This document shows, piece by piece, positions 19,739 to 30,743 of a stretch of DNA of 64,000 bases; position 1 is the stretch's first letter; every line of letters begins with the position of its first letter. This DNA is from Paracoccus sp. MC1862 (GTDB taxonomy: Bacteria; Pseudomonadota; Alphaproteobacteria; Rhodobacterales; Rhodobacteraceae), in NCBI RefSeq assembly GCF_016617715.1, contig NZ_CP067225.1, positions 62,001-126,000 on the forward strand. Reading direction: 5' to 3'. A model generated the notes under the pieces. That model was not told the DNA's origin. It did not search any database and worked only from the letters and a program-made list of their open reading frames with translations. A program made the position numbers and the translations under genes.

Positions 19739-19753
19739 CGGGGCGCTGCCCCG
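19739..19753. terminator. Short GC hairpin after ilvE
   Basis: CGGGGC and GCCCCG form a six-base stem around GCT, ten bases after the ilvE stop. A longer hairpin with the same GGGGCGCTGCCC centre follows glmM (34537-34564), so this looks like a recurring 3'-end element. No U-run follows. Confidence 0.35.
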
Positions 19754-19778
19754 CTCGCCACTGCCATGGCCTTCCTTG

Positions 19779-19807
19779 CTGAAAACAGTCCACTGGACTG
19801 TCCTCCG
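19779..19807 (-). repeat. Palindromic intergenic element, copy 2 (half unit)
   Basis: On the minus strand it ends GTGGACTGTTTTCAGC, the same as the end of the copy at 17320-17382. It contains a perfect palindrome with eight-base arms, ACAGTCCA and TGGACTGT, around one base (19785-19801). It lies between ilvE and prfC, directly before a copy of the CCGGGATATT motif. Confidence 0.6.
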
Positions 19808-19819
19808 GGCGCTCGGAAG

Positions 19820-19848
19820 CCCGGGATATTTGAGAACCGTCCGAAGAG
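19820..19848 (+). repeat. CCGGGATATTTGAGAACC intergenic motif, copy 4
   Basis: CCCGGGATATTTGAGAACCG continuing TCCGAAGAG. It is the closest match to the inverted copy at 181-210. It lies 55 bases before the prfC start. Confidence 0.6.
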
Positions 19849-19902
19849 TCATGTGGCTTTCGGGCGGTTCGGTCCGTTGCGGGGCGCGGCGTTGAAGGTT
19901 AC

Positions 19903-21509
<1,607 letters not shown>

Positions 21510-21510
<1 letters not shown>

Positions 21511-22226
21511 TGCAAGAGAGGTATCTGGGCGATAGTCACGATTTCGTCAAATACTCGCTTCTCAGATTTCTTGGTTCTCAAATGGGCTTGGGAATCGGGA
21601 TCAATTGGTATCTCACTTGCCCGGATGCGCTCTCGATTGCCGCAGAGGCTGGGCATGGAGAGAAGCGCCAGCATCTCTCAGGGCAGGATTGGTCGTGGGA
21701 CGACGACCTCAAAGCCCGGTTGGCGGTTTTTGGGGCATCCGAATGCCGAAGCTTCGAAACGCTAGCGGACAGTGGCGCACTTCCTACCGGAACGATGCTT
21801 TTCGACGATCCTGTTCCGTCGATTGAACTCAGACCTGAGTGGAACGCGCAGGCGCTCGAACGGCTGCGTGAGGCCAATCTGGTGTTTCTTGACCCGGATG
21901 TTGGATTGGAAGTCCAGTCCATGACCGCTGCAACGTCAAAAAGATATGCTTTCTTCCGCGAGGTTGCCGCTTATCGGAGTGCCGGGAAGATCGCGGTGAC
22001 GATCCAGTTTGCTCGACAGTGTGATCCGATAAAACGGGCGCAGGCAGTGAGAGCACGGCTTGCCATGACATTCCCGGAGGACGAGTGCCTTCCCGTCCTC
22101 CGGGCGCGGACCAGCCCCAACGTGCTGTTCATTTTTTCCGCGCCAGTCTCACTACAAGATCAGCTAAGCCAAGCTGTTCATGCTTTCGCGGCCCAAGGTC
22201 CGGCGAAACTGGAAATCATCTCCTGA
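21510..22226 (+). CDS. Uncharacterised protein, low-GC gene behind prfC
   Basis: A 238-residue cytoplasmic protein that I do not recognise. The N-terminal YLGDSHDFVKYSLLRFL and IGINWYL, and the central VFLDPDVGLE, look like conserved family motifs. The last resembles an acidic, nucleotide- or metal-binding loop. There is no signal peptide or membrane helix. Base composition differs from its neighbours: many A/T third positions (for example tat, ctt, caa, ttt) where the flanking genes use G or C almost always. The start overlaps the prfC stop (TAATG). A recent horizontal insertion into this spot is likely. The function is unknown. Confidence 0.7.
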
Positions 22227-22229
22227 CCC

Positions 22230-22655
22230 TCAACCCACCGTCAGGTCCATCGTCACTTCCGCATTCAGCACCTTGCTGACCGGGCAGCCTGACTTTGCCG
22301 CCTCGGCCGCCTGCCGGATCGCGGCCTCGTCGCCTTGGCCCGAAACATGGGCCGTCAAGTGCGCCTTGGTGATGGCGAAGCCGTCGCCCTGCTTCTCGAT
22401 CGTCACGGCGGACGAGCTTTCGATCCGCGCGTCCTTCACCCCCGCATTTTCCAGTTGCCCCGACAGCGCCATGCTGAAGCAGGCGGCGTGGGCGGCGCCG
22501 ATCAGTTCCTCGGGGTTGGTGCCGGGCTGGCCCTCGAAGCGGGTGTTGAAGCCATAGGCCAGACCCGACAGCGCGCCGGATTCGGTCGAGACCTCGCCCT
22601 TGCCGTCCTTGATGCCGCCTTGCCAGCGGGCCGAGCCGGTTTTGGTGATCGCCAT
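22230..22655 (-). CDS. OsmC-family peroxiredoxin
   Basis: A 141-residue OsmC/Ohr superfamily protein that reduces organic hydroperoxides. The two redox cysteines are Cys59 (AAHAACFSMAL) and Cys124 (SGCPVSKVL), and the spacing and GLAYGFNTRFEG suit the OsmC subgroup. The open frame extends to 22850, but an excellent AGGAGAGG ribosome site precedes the ATG at 22655. Convergent with the low-GC gene (three bases between stops) and divergent from the EamA gene. Confidence 0.9.
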   Translation of the reverse strand: MAITKTGSARWQGGIKDGKGEVSTESGALSGLAYGFNTRFEGQPGTNPEELIGAAHAACFSMALSGQLENAGVKDARIESSSAVTIEKQGDGFAITKAHLTAHVSGQGDEAAIRQAAEAAKSGCPVSKVLNAEVTMDLTVG

Positions 22656-22756
22656 GTCGCCTCTCCTGAGTTGGTTCGCCCCCCAACGCGGGGGACGTTG
22701 CCGAGGTTCAATCCGGGCGCTAGCAGGGACGCAAACGGGCAGGGGACGGGCGACAG

Positions 22757-23641
22757 GTGCCGATACACGAGCTTGCGGCACTCGGCGCGGCGGTCTGCTG
22801 GGCGCTGACCGGGCTTCTGGCCGCGCGGCCGGTGGCCGAGGTCGGGCCATTCGCCTTCAACCTCTACCGGCAGTGCTTTGTCACGTTGGTGCTGGCGGCG
22901 CTGGTGCTTGTCTCGGGCGCATGGCGGGGCACCGATCCCGCCTTGCTGCCGGTGCTGGCGCTGTCGGGATTCGTCGGCGTCTTCATGGGCGACACGGTGC
23001 TGTTCTTCGCCCTGCGCAGGCTGGGGCCGCGCCGCACGGGGGCGCTGTTTGCAATGAACGCGCCGATGGCGGCGCTGCTTGGCTGGCTGGTTCTTGGGGA
23101 AACGCTGGCGCCGCAGGGTGTGGCTGGGGTGGTGCTGTGCGCCACGGGCGTCGCGATCTGCGTGCTGGGGCGGGCGCCGACAAATCATCTGGAACGGGTG
23201 CATGGCCCGATCTGGCAGGGCGTGGCGCTGGGCCTGCTGGCGGCGCTGGGGCAGGCGTCGGGGTCGCTGATCGCGCGGCCGGCGATGGCGGCGGGGCTTG
23301 ATCCGATGGTGGCCTCGCTGGTGCGGGTGATGGTGGGTGCGTTGTGCTTGGGAACGCTGTCGCGGCTGCCGCTGGGTGCGGCGCGGCCTCTGGGGCGGCT
23401 GTCGGGCAGGGGTGCGGCGCAGATCGTGGCCTCGGGGCTGCTGGCGATGGTGGTGGGCATGACGCTGCTGCTGTTCGCGCTGCAAGGGGGCAAGGTGGGG
23501 ATCGTGTCCACCCTGTCGGCGCTGTCGCCGGTGCTGATCCTGCCGGTGCTGTGGATCGTCACCGGCGAGCGCCCGCCTGCCGCCAGTTGGGCCGGGGCGC
23601 TGGTCGCTGTCACGGGGATGGCGCTGATCTTCCTGCGCTGA
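22757..23641 (+). CDS. EamA/DMT family transporter
   Basis: A 294-residue inner-membrane permease with about ten hydrophobic helices in two EamA repeats (about 5-135 and 150-290). Family members export metabolites such as amino acids or take up small solutes; the substrate is not predictable. The start is a GTG at 22757 with an upstream GGGGACGG. Its stop lies three bases from that of the convergent dgt gene. Confidence 0.85.
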   Translation: MPIHELAALGAAVCWALTGLLAARPVAEVGPFAFNLYRQCFVTLVLAALVLVSGAWRGTDPALLPVLALSGFVGVFMGDTVLFFALRRLGPRRTGALFAMNAPMAALLGWLVLGETLAPQGVAGVVLCATGVAICVLGRAPTNHLERVHGPIWQGVALGLLAALGQASGSLIARPAMAAGLDPMVASLVRVMVGALCLGTLSRLPLGAARPLGRLSGRGAAQIVASGLLAMVVGMTLLLFALQGGKVGIVSTLSALSPVLILPVLWIVTGERPPAASWAGALVAVTGMALIFLR

Positions 23642-23644
23642 GGT

Positions 23645-24817
23645 TCAGCCCTGTCCGCCCGTGAGCCGCCGCCATTCCGCAATGGCGAAGCGGTCGGTCA
23701 TCCCGGCGATGTAGTCCAGCACCACGCGGGCGCAGGCGGTGCGGTCGCCCGCGCCCAGCGCCTCGGCCTGCCAGTCCCCGGGCATCAGGCGGGGGTCGTC
23801 CAGCATCATCGGGAAGATCGCGTTCAGGATGACGGTGACCCGGGCGCGTTCCTCCATCACCGAGGGCGCGCGATACATCCGCTGGAACAGGAACTGCTTG
23901 ATCGCCTTGAGGCTCTGATACAGCGGCTTGGAAAAGCGGATGATCGGACCGTCCATGGCGCGGATCGCCTCGGCGCTTTGCGGCTGGGCGGCCTCGATCC
24001 GGCCCTGGGCCACGGCGATCACGTCCTCAACCATGACGCCGAAGACGCGGCGCAGGGCCTCGTGCCGGCGGCGCATCGTTTCAAGGCCGGGATGGCGGCG
24101 GTCCACCTCGGCGAAGGCGGGACCGATCAGCGGCAGTTCCATCAGGTCGGCCTCGGTGAATAGGCCCGAGCGTAGCCCGTCATGCAGGTCGTGGTGGTTG
24201 TAGGCCACGTCATCGGCCACGGCCGCAACCTGCGCCTCGGCGCTGGCAAAGGTGGACAGGCGCAGGTCCCAGGCCGCGTTCACCTCGGCCAGCGCCCAGG
24301 GGTAGGGGGCGGCCACGGGACCGTTGTGCTTGGCGATGCCCTCCAGCGTCTCCCATGTCAGGTTCAGCCCGTCGAAGCCCGCGTAATGGCGTTCGAGCCG
24401 CGTCACGATCCGCAGCGCCTGCGCGTTGTGGTCGAAGCCGCCATAGGGGGCCATCAGGGCGGCCAGCGCATCCTCTCCGGTATGGCCGAAGGGAGGGTGC
24501 CCCAGGTCATGGGCCAGCGCCACCGCCTCGGCGAGGTCGGTGTTCAGGCCCAGCGCGGCGGCGATGGTGCGGGCGACCTGCGCCACCTCGATCGTGTGGG
24601 TCAGGCGGGTGCGGTAATAATCGCCGCGGTATTCGTCGCCGTCATGTTCCACGAAAACCTGGGTCTTGTGCTTGAGCCGCCGGAAGGCCGAGGAATGGAT
24701 GATGCGGTCGCGGTCGCGCTGCCACGGGCTGCGGAAGGTGGACAGTTCCTCGGGGTAAAGACGGCCGCGGCTTTCTTCCGGCTGGCAGGCATAGGGTGCA
24801 GGCAGGACGGCGACCAT
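23645..24817 (-). CDS. dgt: dGTPase-like HD-domain triphosphohydrolase
   Basis: A 390-residue HD-domain enzyme that hydrolyses dNTPs to deoxynucleoside and triphosphate. The metal ligands are His74 (TRLTHTIEV), the His103-Asp104 pair of HDLGHPPFGH and a later Asp in VADDVAYNHHD. The N-terminal SPWQRDRDRIIHSSAFRRL is the family signature. The ATG at 24817 has AAGGAA upstream. The longer frame would need a TTG at 24835 overlapping the -35 box of the divergent erpA promoter. Confidence 0.9.
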   Translation of the reverse strand: MVAVLPAPYACQPEESRGRLYPEELSTFRSPWQRDRDRIIHSSAFRRLKHKTQVFVEHDGDEYRGDYYRTRLTHTIEVAQVARTIAAALGLNTDLAEAVALAHDLGHPPFGHTGEDALAALMAPYGGFDHNAQALRIVTRLERHYAGFDGLNLTWETLEGIAKHNGPVAAPYPWALAEVNAAWDLRLSTFASAEAQVAAVADDVAYNHHDLHDGLRSGLFTEADLMELPLIGPAFAEVDRRHPGLETMRRRHEALRRVFGVMVEDVIAVAQGRIEAAQPQSAEAIRAMDGPIIRFSKPLYQSLKAIKQFLFQRMYRAPSVMEERARVTVILNAIFPMMLDDPRLMPGDWQAEALGAGDRTACARVVLDYIAGMTDRFAIAEWRRLTGGQG

Positions 24818-24826
24818 CGGGCTTCC

Positions 24827-24855
24827 TTGCAGCAAGGCACCCGCGACCCTATAGT
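24827..24855 (+). promoter_or_regulatory. Predicted sigma70-type promoter of erpA
   Basis: TTGCAG (24827-24832) and TATAGT (24850-24855) are 17 bases apart, close to consensus and unusually clear for this GC-rich DNA. The erpA ATG follows 31 bases after the -10 box. I saw no IscR-like site. Confidence 0.55.
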
Positions 24856-24886
24856 CTGTAAAACCTCAACGAAACGGGAACGCCCC

Positions 24887-25210
24887 ATGAACCTGCCACC
24901 GATGGTCACGCCCCGCGCCTTCGCGCGGCTGGCAGAGATCAACGCAGGCGGACCGGGGCCGGCGCTGCGGGTCGCCGTCCTGGGCGGCGGCTGCTCTGGC
25001 TTTCAGTACGACATCCGCATGGATGAACCGGCCTCGGACGATCTTGTCCTTGAAGCCGAGGGCCAGCGCGTGGTCGTCGATCCGGTCTCGCTGCCCTTCC
25101 TTGCCGGCGCCCGGATCGACTGGTCGGACGAGCTGATCGGCGCACACTTCACGATCGATAACCCGAACGCCAGTTCCTCCTGCGGCTGCGGCACGTCCTT
25201 TTCGATCTGA
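24887..25210 (+). CDS. erpA: A-type iron-sulfur carrier
   Basis: A 107-residue HesB/IscA-type protein delivering iron-sulfur clusters to target enzymes. The three cluster-binding cysteines are Cys36 (GGGCSGFQY), Cys99 and Cys101 (SSCGCGTSFSI). ErpA is the likely identity because no isc or suf genes are adjacent, but IscA cannot be excluded. The gene is driven by a clear promoter and is followed after six bases by the CNNM/CBS gene. Confidence 0.88.
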   Translation: MNLPPMVTPRAFARLAEINAGGPGPALRVAVLGGGCSGFQYDIRMDEPASDDLVLEAEGQRVVVDPVSLPFLAGARIDWSDELIGAHFTIDNPNASSSCGCGTSFSI

Positions 25211-25216
25211 CGCCCC

Positions 25217-26488
25217 ATGTTCTTTGAAATCCTGCTGATCGTCGCCCTCACCATCGTGAACGGCCTGTTGTCGATGTCCGAACTGGCGGTGGTGTCCTCG
25301 CGTCCCGCCCGGCTGACCAGCATGGCCGAAAAGGGCGACAGCGGCGCGCAGGCGGCGCTGGACCTGCTGGAACAGCCGGGCAAGTTCCTGTCGGCCGTGC
25401 AGATCGGGATCACTCTTGTCGGCGTCCTGCTGGGCGCCGTGTCCGGGGCCACGCTGGGCGCCCGCGCAGGCGCGGCGCTGGTGTCGGCGGGCGTGCCCTA
25501 CGGCGTTGCGCAATCGCTGGGCGTGTTTTTGGTCGTCGCCGCCATCACCGCGCTGTCGGTGATCATCGGCGAGCTTGTGCCCAAGCAGATCGCCATGGCG
25601 AACCCCGAACGCATCGCCGCCCGCGTTGCCCCGGCCATGCGGATGGTGGCAAAGATCGGGACGCCGCTGGTCTGGTTTCTGGATGCGGCGGCGCGGCTCG
25701 TGCTGCGGCTGATCGGCATTGGCGGCAGTTCGGACCGGGCGATCACCGACGAGGAAGTCCGCATGACCATCGCCGAAGCGACGCAGGCGGGCGTCCTGAT
25801 GGAAGGCGAACGCGGCATGATCGCAGGCGTCATGCGCGTCGCCGATCGATCCGCCGCCGCCATGATGACGCCCCGCCGGGATGTCGAAATGATCGATGTG
25901 AACGACCCGCCCGAGGTTGTGATGGAAAAGGCCCGCGCCGCCCGCTTCTCGCGCCTGCCGATAACCGAAGGCTCGGACGACGAGATTCTGGGCGTCGTGG
26001 CGCTGCGCGACCTGCTCGGGGTCGAAAGCCCCGACCTGCGGGCGCTGATGCGCGAGGCGCCGACGGTTCTGGACGCCGCCGACGCCCTGTCGGTGATCGA
26101 GGTGATGCGCGTCACCCCTTCGCGCATGGTGCTGGTTTATGACGAATACGGGCATTTCCAGGGCATCATCACCGCCATGGACCTGCTGGAGGCGATCACC
26201 GGCGACTTCGCCGCCGCCGAGGGCGACGAGCCCGACATGGTGCGCCGCGCGGACGGGTCCTGGCTGGTGTCGGGCGGCGAAAGCGCCGACGAATTCGCGG
26301 GCGAGACGGGCTTTCCCGCGCCCGACGGCGATTTCAACACCGTGGCGGGCATGGTGCTGGCGCTCATCAACCGCATCCCCCGCACCGGCGAGGTGTTCCA
26401 GCACGAGGGCTGGACCTTCGAGGTCGCGGACATGGACGCCATGCGGATCGACAAGCTGATCGTCACGCCCCCGGTCGCGGTCGAGTAG
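25217..26488 (+). CDS. CNNM/CBS/CorC membrane protein (hemolysin-like)
   Basis: A 423-residue inner-membrane protein with the CNNM membrane domain (about 1-190, three or four helices), a CBS pair (about 210-330) and a CorC/HlyC domain (about 345-420). Relatives act in magnesium or cobalt efflux and are still often named hemolysins. MTPRRDV and the later VYDEYGHFQGIIT are typical CBS segments. It probably shares a transcript with erpA, being only six bases downstream. Confidence 0.85.
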   Translation: MFFEILLIVALTIVNGLLSMSELAVVSSRPARLTSMAEKGDSGAQAALDLLEQPGKFLSAVQIGITLVGVLLGAVSGATLGARAGAALVSAGVPYGVAQSLGVFLVVAAITALSVIIGELVPKQIAMANPERIAARVAPAMRMVAKIGTPLVWFLDAAARLVLRLIGIGGSSDRAITDEEVRMTIAEATQAGVLMEGERGMIAGVMRVADRSAAAMMTPRRDVEMIDVNDPPEVVMEKARAARFSRLPITEGSDDEILGVVALRDLLGVESPDLRALMREAPTVLDAADALSVIEVMRVTPSRMVLVYDEYGHFQGIITAMDLLEAITGDFAAAEGDEPDMVRRADGSWLVSGGESADEFAGETGFPAPDGDFNTVAGMVLALINRIPRTGEVFQHEGWTFEVADMDAMRIDKLIVTPPVAVE

Positions 26489-26503
26489 CCGCGAGGCCGC
26501 CTG

Positions 26504-27007
26504 TCAGGCGCGGCTTTCACTGTCCTCGGCCTCTCCTCCGCCCTCGCCGCCTTTCGTCACCACGCTGAGCCGTCCGTCGCCCTCGACATGGGCGCTGATG
26601 ACCTGCGAGATGTCGCCCACGCCGTTCAGGCGCAGGTGGCCCATCAGTTCTTCGGGCGTGATCAGTTCCTTGCGCAGGTTGCGCGGGATCGTCTTGCCGT
26701 CCCTGATGATCTGCAGGGGCGAATGTTCCGCGACCCGCTCGAACCAGGGGAAGTGAAAGGACAGCCGGTTCGTCAGGTAGTTCAGCGCGATCAGCGTGAA
26801 GATCATCACCGAGCCGTCCGCCAGCGAGGTGTAGTCCCCCAGCGAATGGGCCGCGGCCTCGGTGACCAGCAGCAGGAACACGAGATCCATGGGCGCAAGC
26901 TCGCCCCCCGTGCGGCGGGGCAGCAGCCGGAACAGGGTCATGAACAGGATGAACAGGAAAGCACCCCGCGCGATCAGTTCAAGGATGGGGGTTTCAAGCT
27001 GGAACAT
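26504..27007 (-). CDS. DUF421 (YetF-like) membrane protein, short form
   Basis: A 167-residue protein with three N-terminal hydrophobic helices (about 8-80) and a soluble C-terminal domain. The conserved LFRLLPRRTGGELAPMDLVFLLLV and the region IIRDGKTIPRNLRKELITPEELM identify DUF421/YetF. The C-terminal 20 residues are acidic and glycine-rich. The function is unknown. A longer paralogue with a zinc-ribbon-like tail is at 50.6-51.4 kb. Confidence 0.82.
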   Translation of the reverse strand: MFQLETPILELIARGAFLFILFMTLFRLLPRRTGGELAPMDLVFLLLVTEAAAHSLGDYTSLADGSVMIFTLIALNYLTNRLSFHFPWFERVAEHSPLQIIRDGKTIPRNLRKELITPEELMGHLRLNGVGDISQVISAHVEGDGRLSVVTKGGEGGGEAEDSESRA

Positions 27008-27110
27008 GGCCTTGATCCTCTGCTAGTTCAGCATGTTCAATCCTCGCCGGCGCGGCCGGTTCCTGCGCCTCGCCTTGCCCCGGCTGCGGTCCCGCCCTAG
27101 GGTCGCGCCC

Positions 27111-27899
27111 ATGAAGATCGCCAGTTTCAACGTCAACGGGATCAAGGCGCGGTTGCACCAGCTTGTGGCCTGGCTGCCCGAGGCGCAGCCCGATGTCGTG
27201 GTGCTGCAGGAAATCAAGTCGGTGGACGAGGGCTTCCCGGCCGAGATCATCGAGGACCTGGGCTGGCGCGTCTGGACCCACGGCCAGAAAAGCTGGAATG
27301 GCGTTGCCGTCCTGTCGCGCCTGCCCGTCGAAGAGGTCCGGCGCGGCCTGCCCGGCGACGAGACGGACGAACAGGCCCGCTGGATCGAGGCCGTGGTGAT
27401 GGGCGATCATCACGCCGTCACCGTGGCGGGGCTGTATCTGCCGAATGGCAACCCCGTGCCGGGGCCGAAATACGACTACAAGCTGGCATGGATGGAACGG
27501 CTGCGCCTGCGCGCGGCCGAGCTGCTGGCGGGTGAAACCCCGGTGGTGATGCTGGGCGACTACAACGTCATCCCGGAACCCCGCGACGCCGCCAGGCCCG
27601 AGGCTTGGGTGGACGACGCGCTGTTCCTGCCCGAAACCCGCGCGGCCTACCGCCGGATCGTCAACCAGGGCTGGACCGACGCGATCCGCATCACGGACCC
27701 CCATGCCACCCGCGGCCCCTTTACCTTCTGGGATTACCAGCGCCAGTCTTGGGAACGCGACAACGGCATCCGCATCGACCACCTGCTGCTGTCGCCGCAG
27801 GCGGCCGACCTAATGCGGGGGGCAGGCATCGATCGCGACCAGCGCGCGGGCGACAAGCCCAGCGACCACGTTCCCGTCTGGGTCGAGCTTTCCGCCTGA
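27111..27899 (+). CDS. xth: Exodeoxyribonuclease III
   Basis: A 262-residue AP endonuclease/3'-5' exonuclease of the ExoIII (EEP) fold. The metal ligands and catalytic residues include Asn9, Glu34 (VLQEIK), the LGDYNVIP pair near residues 151-158 and SDHVPVW at the C terminus. The ATG at 27111 opens the standard MKIASFNVNGIKAR. The upstream part of the open frame is not family sequence. Confidence 0.95.
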   Translation: MKIASFNVNGIKARLHQLVAWLPEAQPDVVVLQEIKSVDEGFPAEIIEDLGWRVWTHGQKSWNGVAVLSRLPVEEVRRGLPGDETDEQARWIEAVVMGDHHAVTVAGLYLPNGNPVPGPKYDYKLAWMERLRLRAAELLAGETPVVMLGDYNVIPEPRDAARPEAWVDDALFLPETRAAYRRIVNQGWTDAIRITDPHATRGPFTFWDYQRQSWERDNGIRIDHLLLSPQAADLMRGAGIDRDQRAGDKPSDHVPVWVELSA

Positions 27900-27954
27900 A
27901 GCCGCCGCGTTCTCTCTTGCCCGCGGAACCGGGCCGGGCTTAGGGTGCCGGGCC

Positions 27955-30552
27955 ATGGACCAGCCCAGCGACACGACCATCACCGAAATCACCCCCTCTG
28001 CGCGGGTCGAGACCGCCCTGCACGGCTGGCGCGCCAAGTGCCTGCAACGGCTGATCCGCATGGACCTGCCGGTGCCGCGCAGCTTCGCCATTCCCGTCGC
28101 CGCCGTCCGCGCCATCGCCGCGGGCCGTCCGCTGCCCGGCGCCGATCTCGGGCGGCTGATCGGTTGCACCGGGGGGTTGCTGGGGGTGCGGCCCTCGGCG
28201 CTGGACCCGGAATGGGGCGGGCCACGATCGGTCCTGAACGTCGGCATGAACGCTGCCCGCCATGCCGAGCTGACCCGGAGGCTTGGTGTCGAGGCGGCGG
28301 ACGCGCTGTATCGCGGCTTCGTGCAGGCCTATGCGATCCATGTCGCCCGGCTCGACCCCGACATGTTCAGCGATTCGACCGCGACCCTGGCCGAGGCGCT
28401 GGACAACTACCAGGACGAGACCGACGAGGAGTTCCCGCAGGACCCCGAGCGGCAACTGGTCGAGGTGCTGCGGTCCATGGCGCGCGCATGGGAAGGCCCG
28501 ACAGCGCGGCTGCTGCGGCAGGCCAAGGGCGCCCCTGCGGATGCGCCACTGGGCCTGGTCGTGCAGGACATGGCGCTGGCCATGGGGCCGGGCGTCACCG
28601 GCTCGGGCACCATCCAGTTCATCGACAGCGTGACCGGCACGCCGCGGATCACCGGGCGCTTCCGCGGCCAGACGCAGGGCCGGGCGCAACGCCACGACGC
28701 CGAGTCGATCTACCTGACCCGCGACCCGCGCGGCCCCTCGCTGGAGGAGGCCGCGCCCGAGGTCTTCGCCGACCTCGTCCGCTTCGGCGTCGCCGCCCGT
28801 GAGCGGCTGCGCGAAGAAATGCAGATCGAGTTCGTCGTGGCCGACAGCCGCTTGTCGCTGATCGACGCGGTGCGGGTGCAGCGGTCCTCGCGCGCGGCGG
28901 TGCGGATCGCGGTGGGGCTTGCCCTTGACGGCATCATCCCGCCGGAACAGGCGTTGATGCGGGTTCAGCCCCGGGCGCTGACCGACCTGCTGCACCACCA
29001 GGTCGATCCCCGCGCGCCCCGCGACGTCATCACCGGCGGCATGGCCGCCAGCCCCGGCGCCGCGACCGGCCGCATCGTCTTTTCCGCCGCCGCCGCCCAG
29101 GCCGCAGCGGCGCGGGGTGAATCCTGCGTGCTGGTCCGCCGCGAGACGCTGCCCGAGGATATCCGGGGGATGCACGCCTCGGTCGCGGTGCTCACGGAAC
29201 GCGGCGGCATGTCCAGCCACGCCGCTGTCATCGCGCGGGGGCTGGGGCTGCCCTGCATCGTCGGCGCATCCGGCATCCATATCGACGTGCGCGGGCGGGT
29301 GATGCGCGTGGGCGAGCGCAGCTTCCGCGAAGGCGAGCAGATCACGGTGGACGGCACCTCGGGCGAGATCCTCGGAGGCGCCGCCGCCATGCTGGAACCG
29401 GCGCTGGACGACAGCTTCAACCAGTTGCTGGAATGGGCCGACGCCGCCCGCACGATGGGCGTGCGTGCCAATGCCGACACGCCGCAGGACGCCACCTGCG
29501 CGCGCCGCTTCGGCGCCCAGGGCATCGGCCTTTGCCGCACCGAACACATGTTCTTCGACGACGCCCGCCTGCCCGCCATGCGCGAGATGATCTTCGCCGA
29601 CCGGGCCGAGGACCGCCGCCTCGCGCTTGACCGCCTGCTGCCGATGCAGCGGGGCGATTTCACCACCCTGTTCCGCATCATGGACGGCTATCCCGTCACC
29701 ATCCGCCTGTTCGACCCGCCCCTGCACGAGTTCCTGCCCCATGACCGGGAGGGGATGCGGGAACTGGCCGAATCGCTGGACCTGCCGCTGTCGGACGTGG
29801 TCCGCCGGGTCGAGGCGCTGACCGAATACAACCCCATGCTGGGGATGCGCGGGGTGCGGCTGGGCATCACCGTCCCCGAGATCTACGAGATGCAGGCCCG
29901 GGCCATCTTCGAGGCCGCGGTCGAGGTCGGCCGCGACGGCCACAGCGTCGTGCCCGAGATCATGATCCCGCTGGTCAGTGCCATGCGCGAGGTCGAGATG
30001 GTCCGCCACCGGATCGAGGGCATCGCCGCCGCCGTCCGCGCCGAAAGCCGCGCCGAGTTCACCTATCGCCTTGGCGTCATGGTGGAAACGCCGCGCGCCG
30101 CCCTGCGGGCGGGCGACATAGCCGAACATTGCGCCTTTCTGTCCTTCGGCACGAACGACCTGACCCAGATGACCTATGGCCTGTCGCGCGACGACGCCGC
30201 CCGCTTCATGGGCAGCTATGTCGCGCAAGGGGTCTATGCCGAGGACCCCTTTCATATCCTCGACCAGGACGGCGTGGGCGAACTTGTCCTGATCGGCGCC
30301 CAGCGGGCGCGGGCGCACAAGGCGGGCATCACCGTCGCCATGTGCGGCGAGCACGCCGGAAATCCCGAATCCATCGCCTTCTGCCAGCGCGCGGGGCTGG
30401 ATTACGTCAGTTGCTCGCCCTTCCGGGTGCCGGTCGCGCGGCTGGCCGCAGCGCAAGAGGCCGTTCTCTGCCGGTTGGCCGAAACAGCGCGGGATGATTC
30501 GGACCTGGAACTGATCGCCGGTTCCGTCGAAGGTCGGACAAGGTTCCGCTGA
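27955..30552 (+). CDS. PPDK-like PEP-binding protein with degenerate ATP domain
   Basis: An 865-residue protein with the full three-part layout of pyruvate phosphate dikinase (usual length about 875). The swivel domain keeps the catalytic histidine (His422 in GGMSSHAAV). The PEP/pyruvate domain is intact: GIGLCRTEHMFF, FGTNDLTQMTYG and Cys797 in MCGEHAGNP. The N-terminal ATP-grasp half (about 1-340) has lost key residues: the lysine loop GGKG is replaced by GWRA, VRSGA by VRPSA, and the FLQTR ATP-site strand by SLIDAVR. It is probably not a normal ATP-dependent dikinase. It may use another phosphodonor or act as a regulator or PEP-binding protein. It is transcribed alone. Confidence 0.85.
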   Translation: MDQPSDTTITEITPSARVETALHGWRAKCLQRLIRMDLPVPRSFAIPVAAVRAIAAGRPLPGADLGRLIGCTGGLLGVRPSALDPEWGGPRSVLNVGMNAARHAELTRRLGVEAADALYRGFVQAYAIHVARLDPDMFSDSTATLAEALDNYQDETDEEFPQDPERQLVEVLRSMARAWEGPTARLLRQAKGAPADAPLGLVVQDMALAMGPGVTGSGTIQFIDSVTGTPRITGRFRGQTQGRAQRHDAESIYLTRDPRGPSLEEAAPEVFADLVRFGVAARERLREEMQIEFVVADSRLSLIDAVRVQRSSRAAVRIAVGLALDGIIPPEQALMRVQPRALTDLLHHQVDPRAPRDVITGGMAASPGAATGRIVFSAAAAQAAAARGESCVLVRRETLPEDIRGMHASVAVLTERGGMSSHAAVIARGLGLPCIVGASGIHIDVRGRVMRVGERSFREGEQITVDGTSGEILGGAAAMLEPALDDSFNQLLEWADAARTMGVRANADTPQDATCARRFGAQGIGLCRTEHMFFDDARLPAMREMIFADRAEDRRLALDRLLPMQRGDFTTLFRIMDGYPVTIRLFDPPLHEFLPHDREGMRELAESLDLPLSDVVRRVEALTEYNPMLGMRGVRLGITVPEIYEMQARAIFEAAVEVGRDGHSVVPEIMIPLVSAMREVEMVRHRIEGIAAAVRAESRAEFTYRLGVMVETPRAALRAGDIAEHCAFLSFGTNDLTQMTYGLSRDDAARFMGSYVAQGVYAEDPFHILDQDGVGELVLIGAQRARAHKAGITVAMCGEHAGNPESIAFCQRAGLDYVSCSPFRVPVARLAAAQEAVLCRLAETARDDSDLELIAGSVEGRTRFR

Positions 30553-30743
30553 ACGCCGATTTTCGCCGAAGCGCGCCAACTCGCTCGGCGGGTTCTTGCC
30601 CGAATTGTCTGTTCTGGCTGCGGTTCCCGTCCTCACGGTTTGTTTGACTGGCGCAGTCTGTCGCAAGCCGCGCATGTCCCCTTCCAGCAACCGCGACGGC
30701 GGGCCCAGGCCCCTCGCGGCATGGAAACGACAGGACGACCTTG

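Noticed and set aside
24866..26404. A 512-residue minus-strand frame opposite erpA and the CNNM/CBS gene
   Set aside because: A composition artefact with His/Arg-rich translation; the plus-strand genes have clear motifs.
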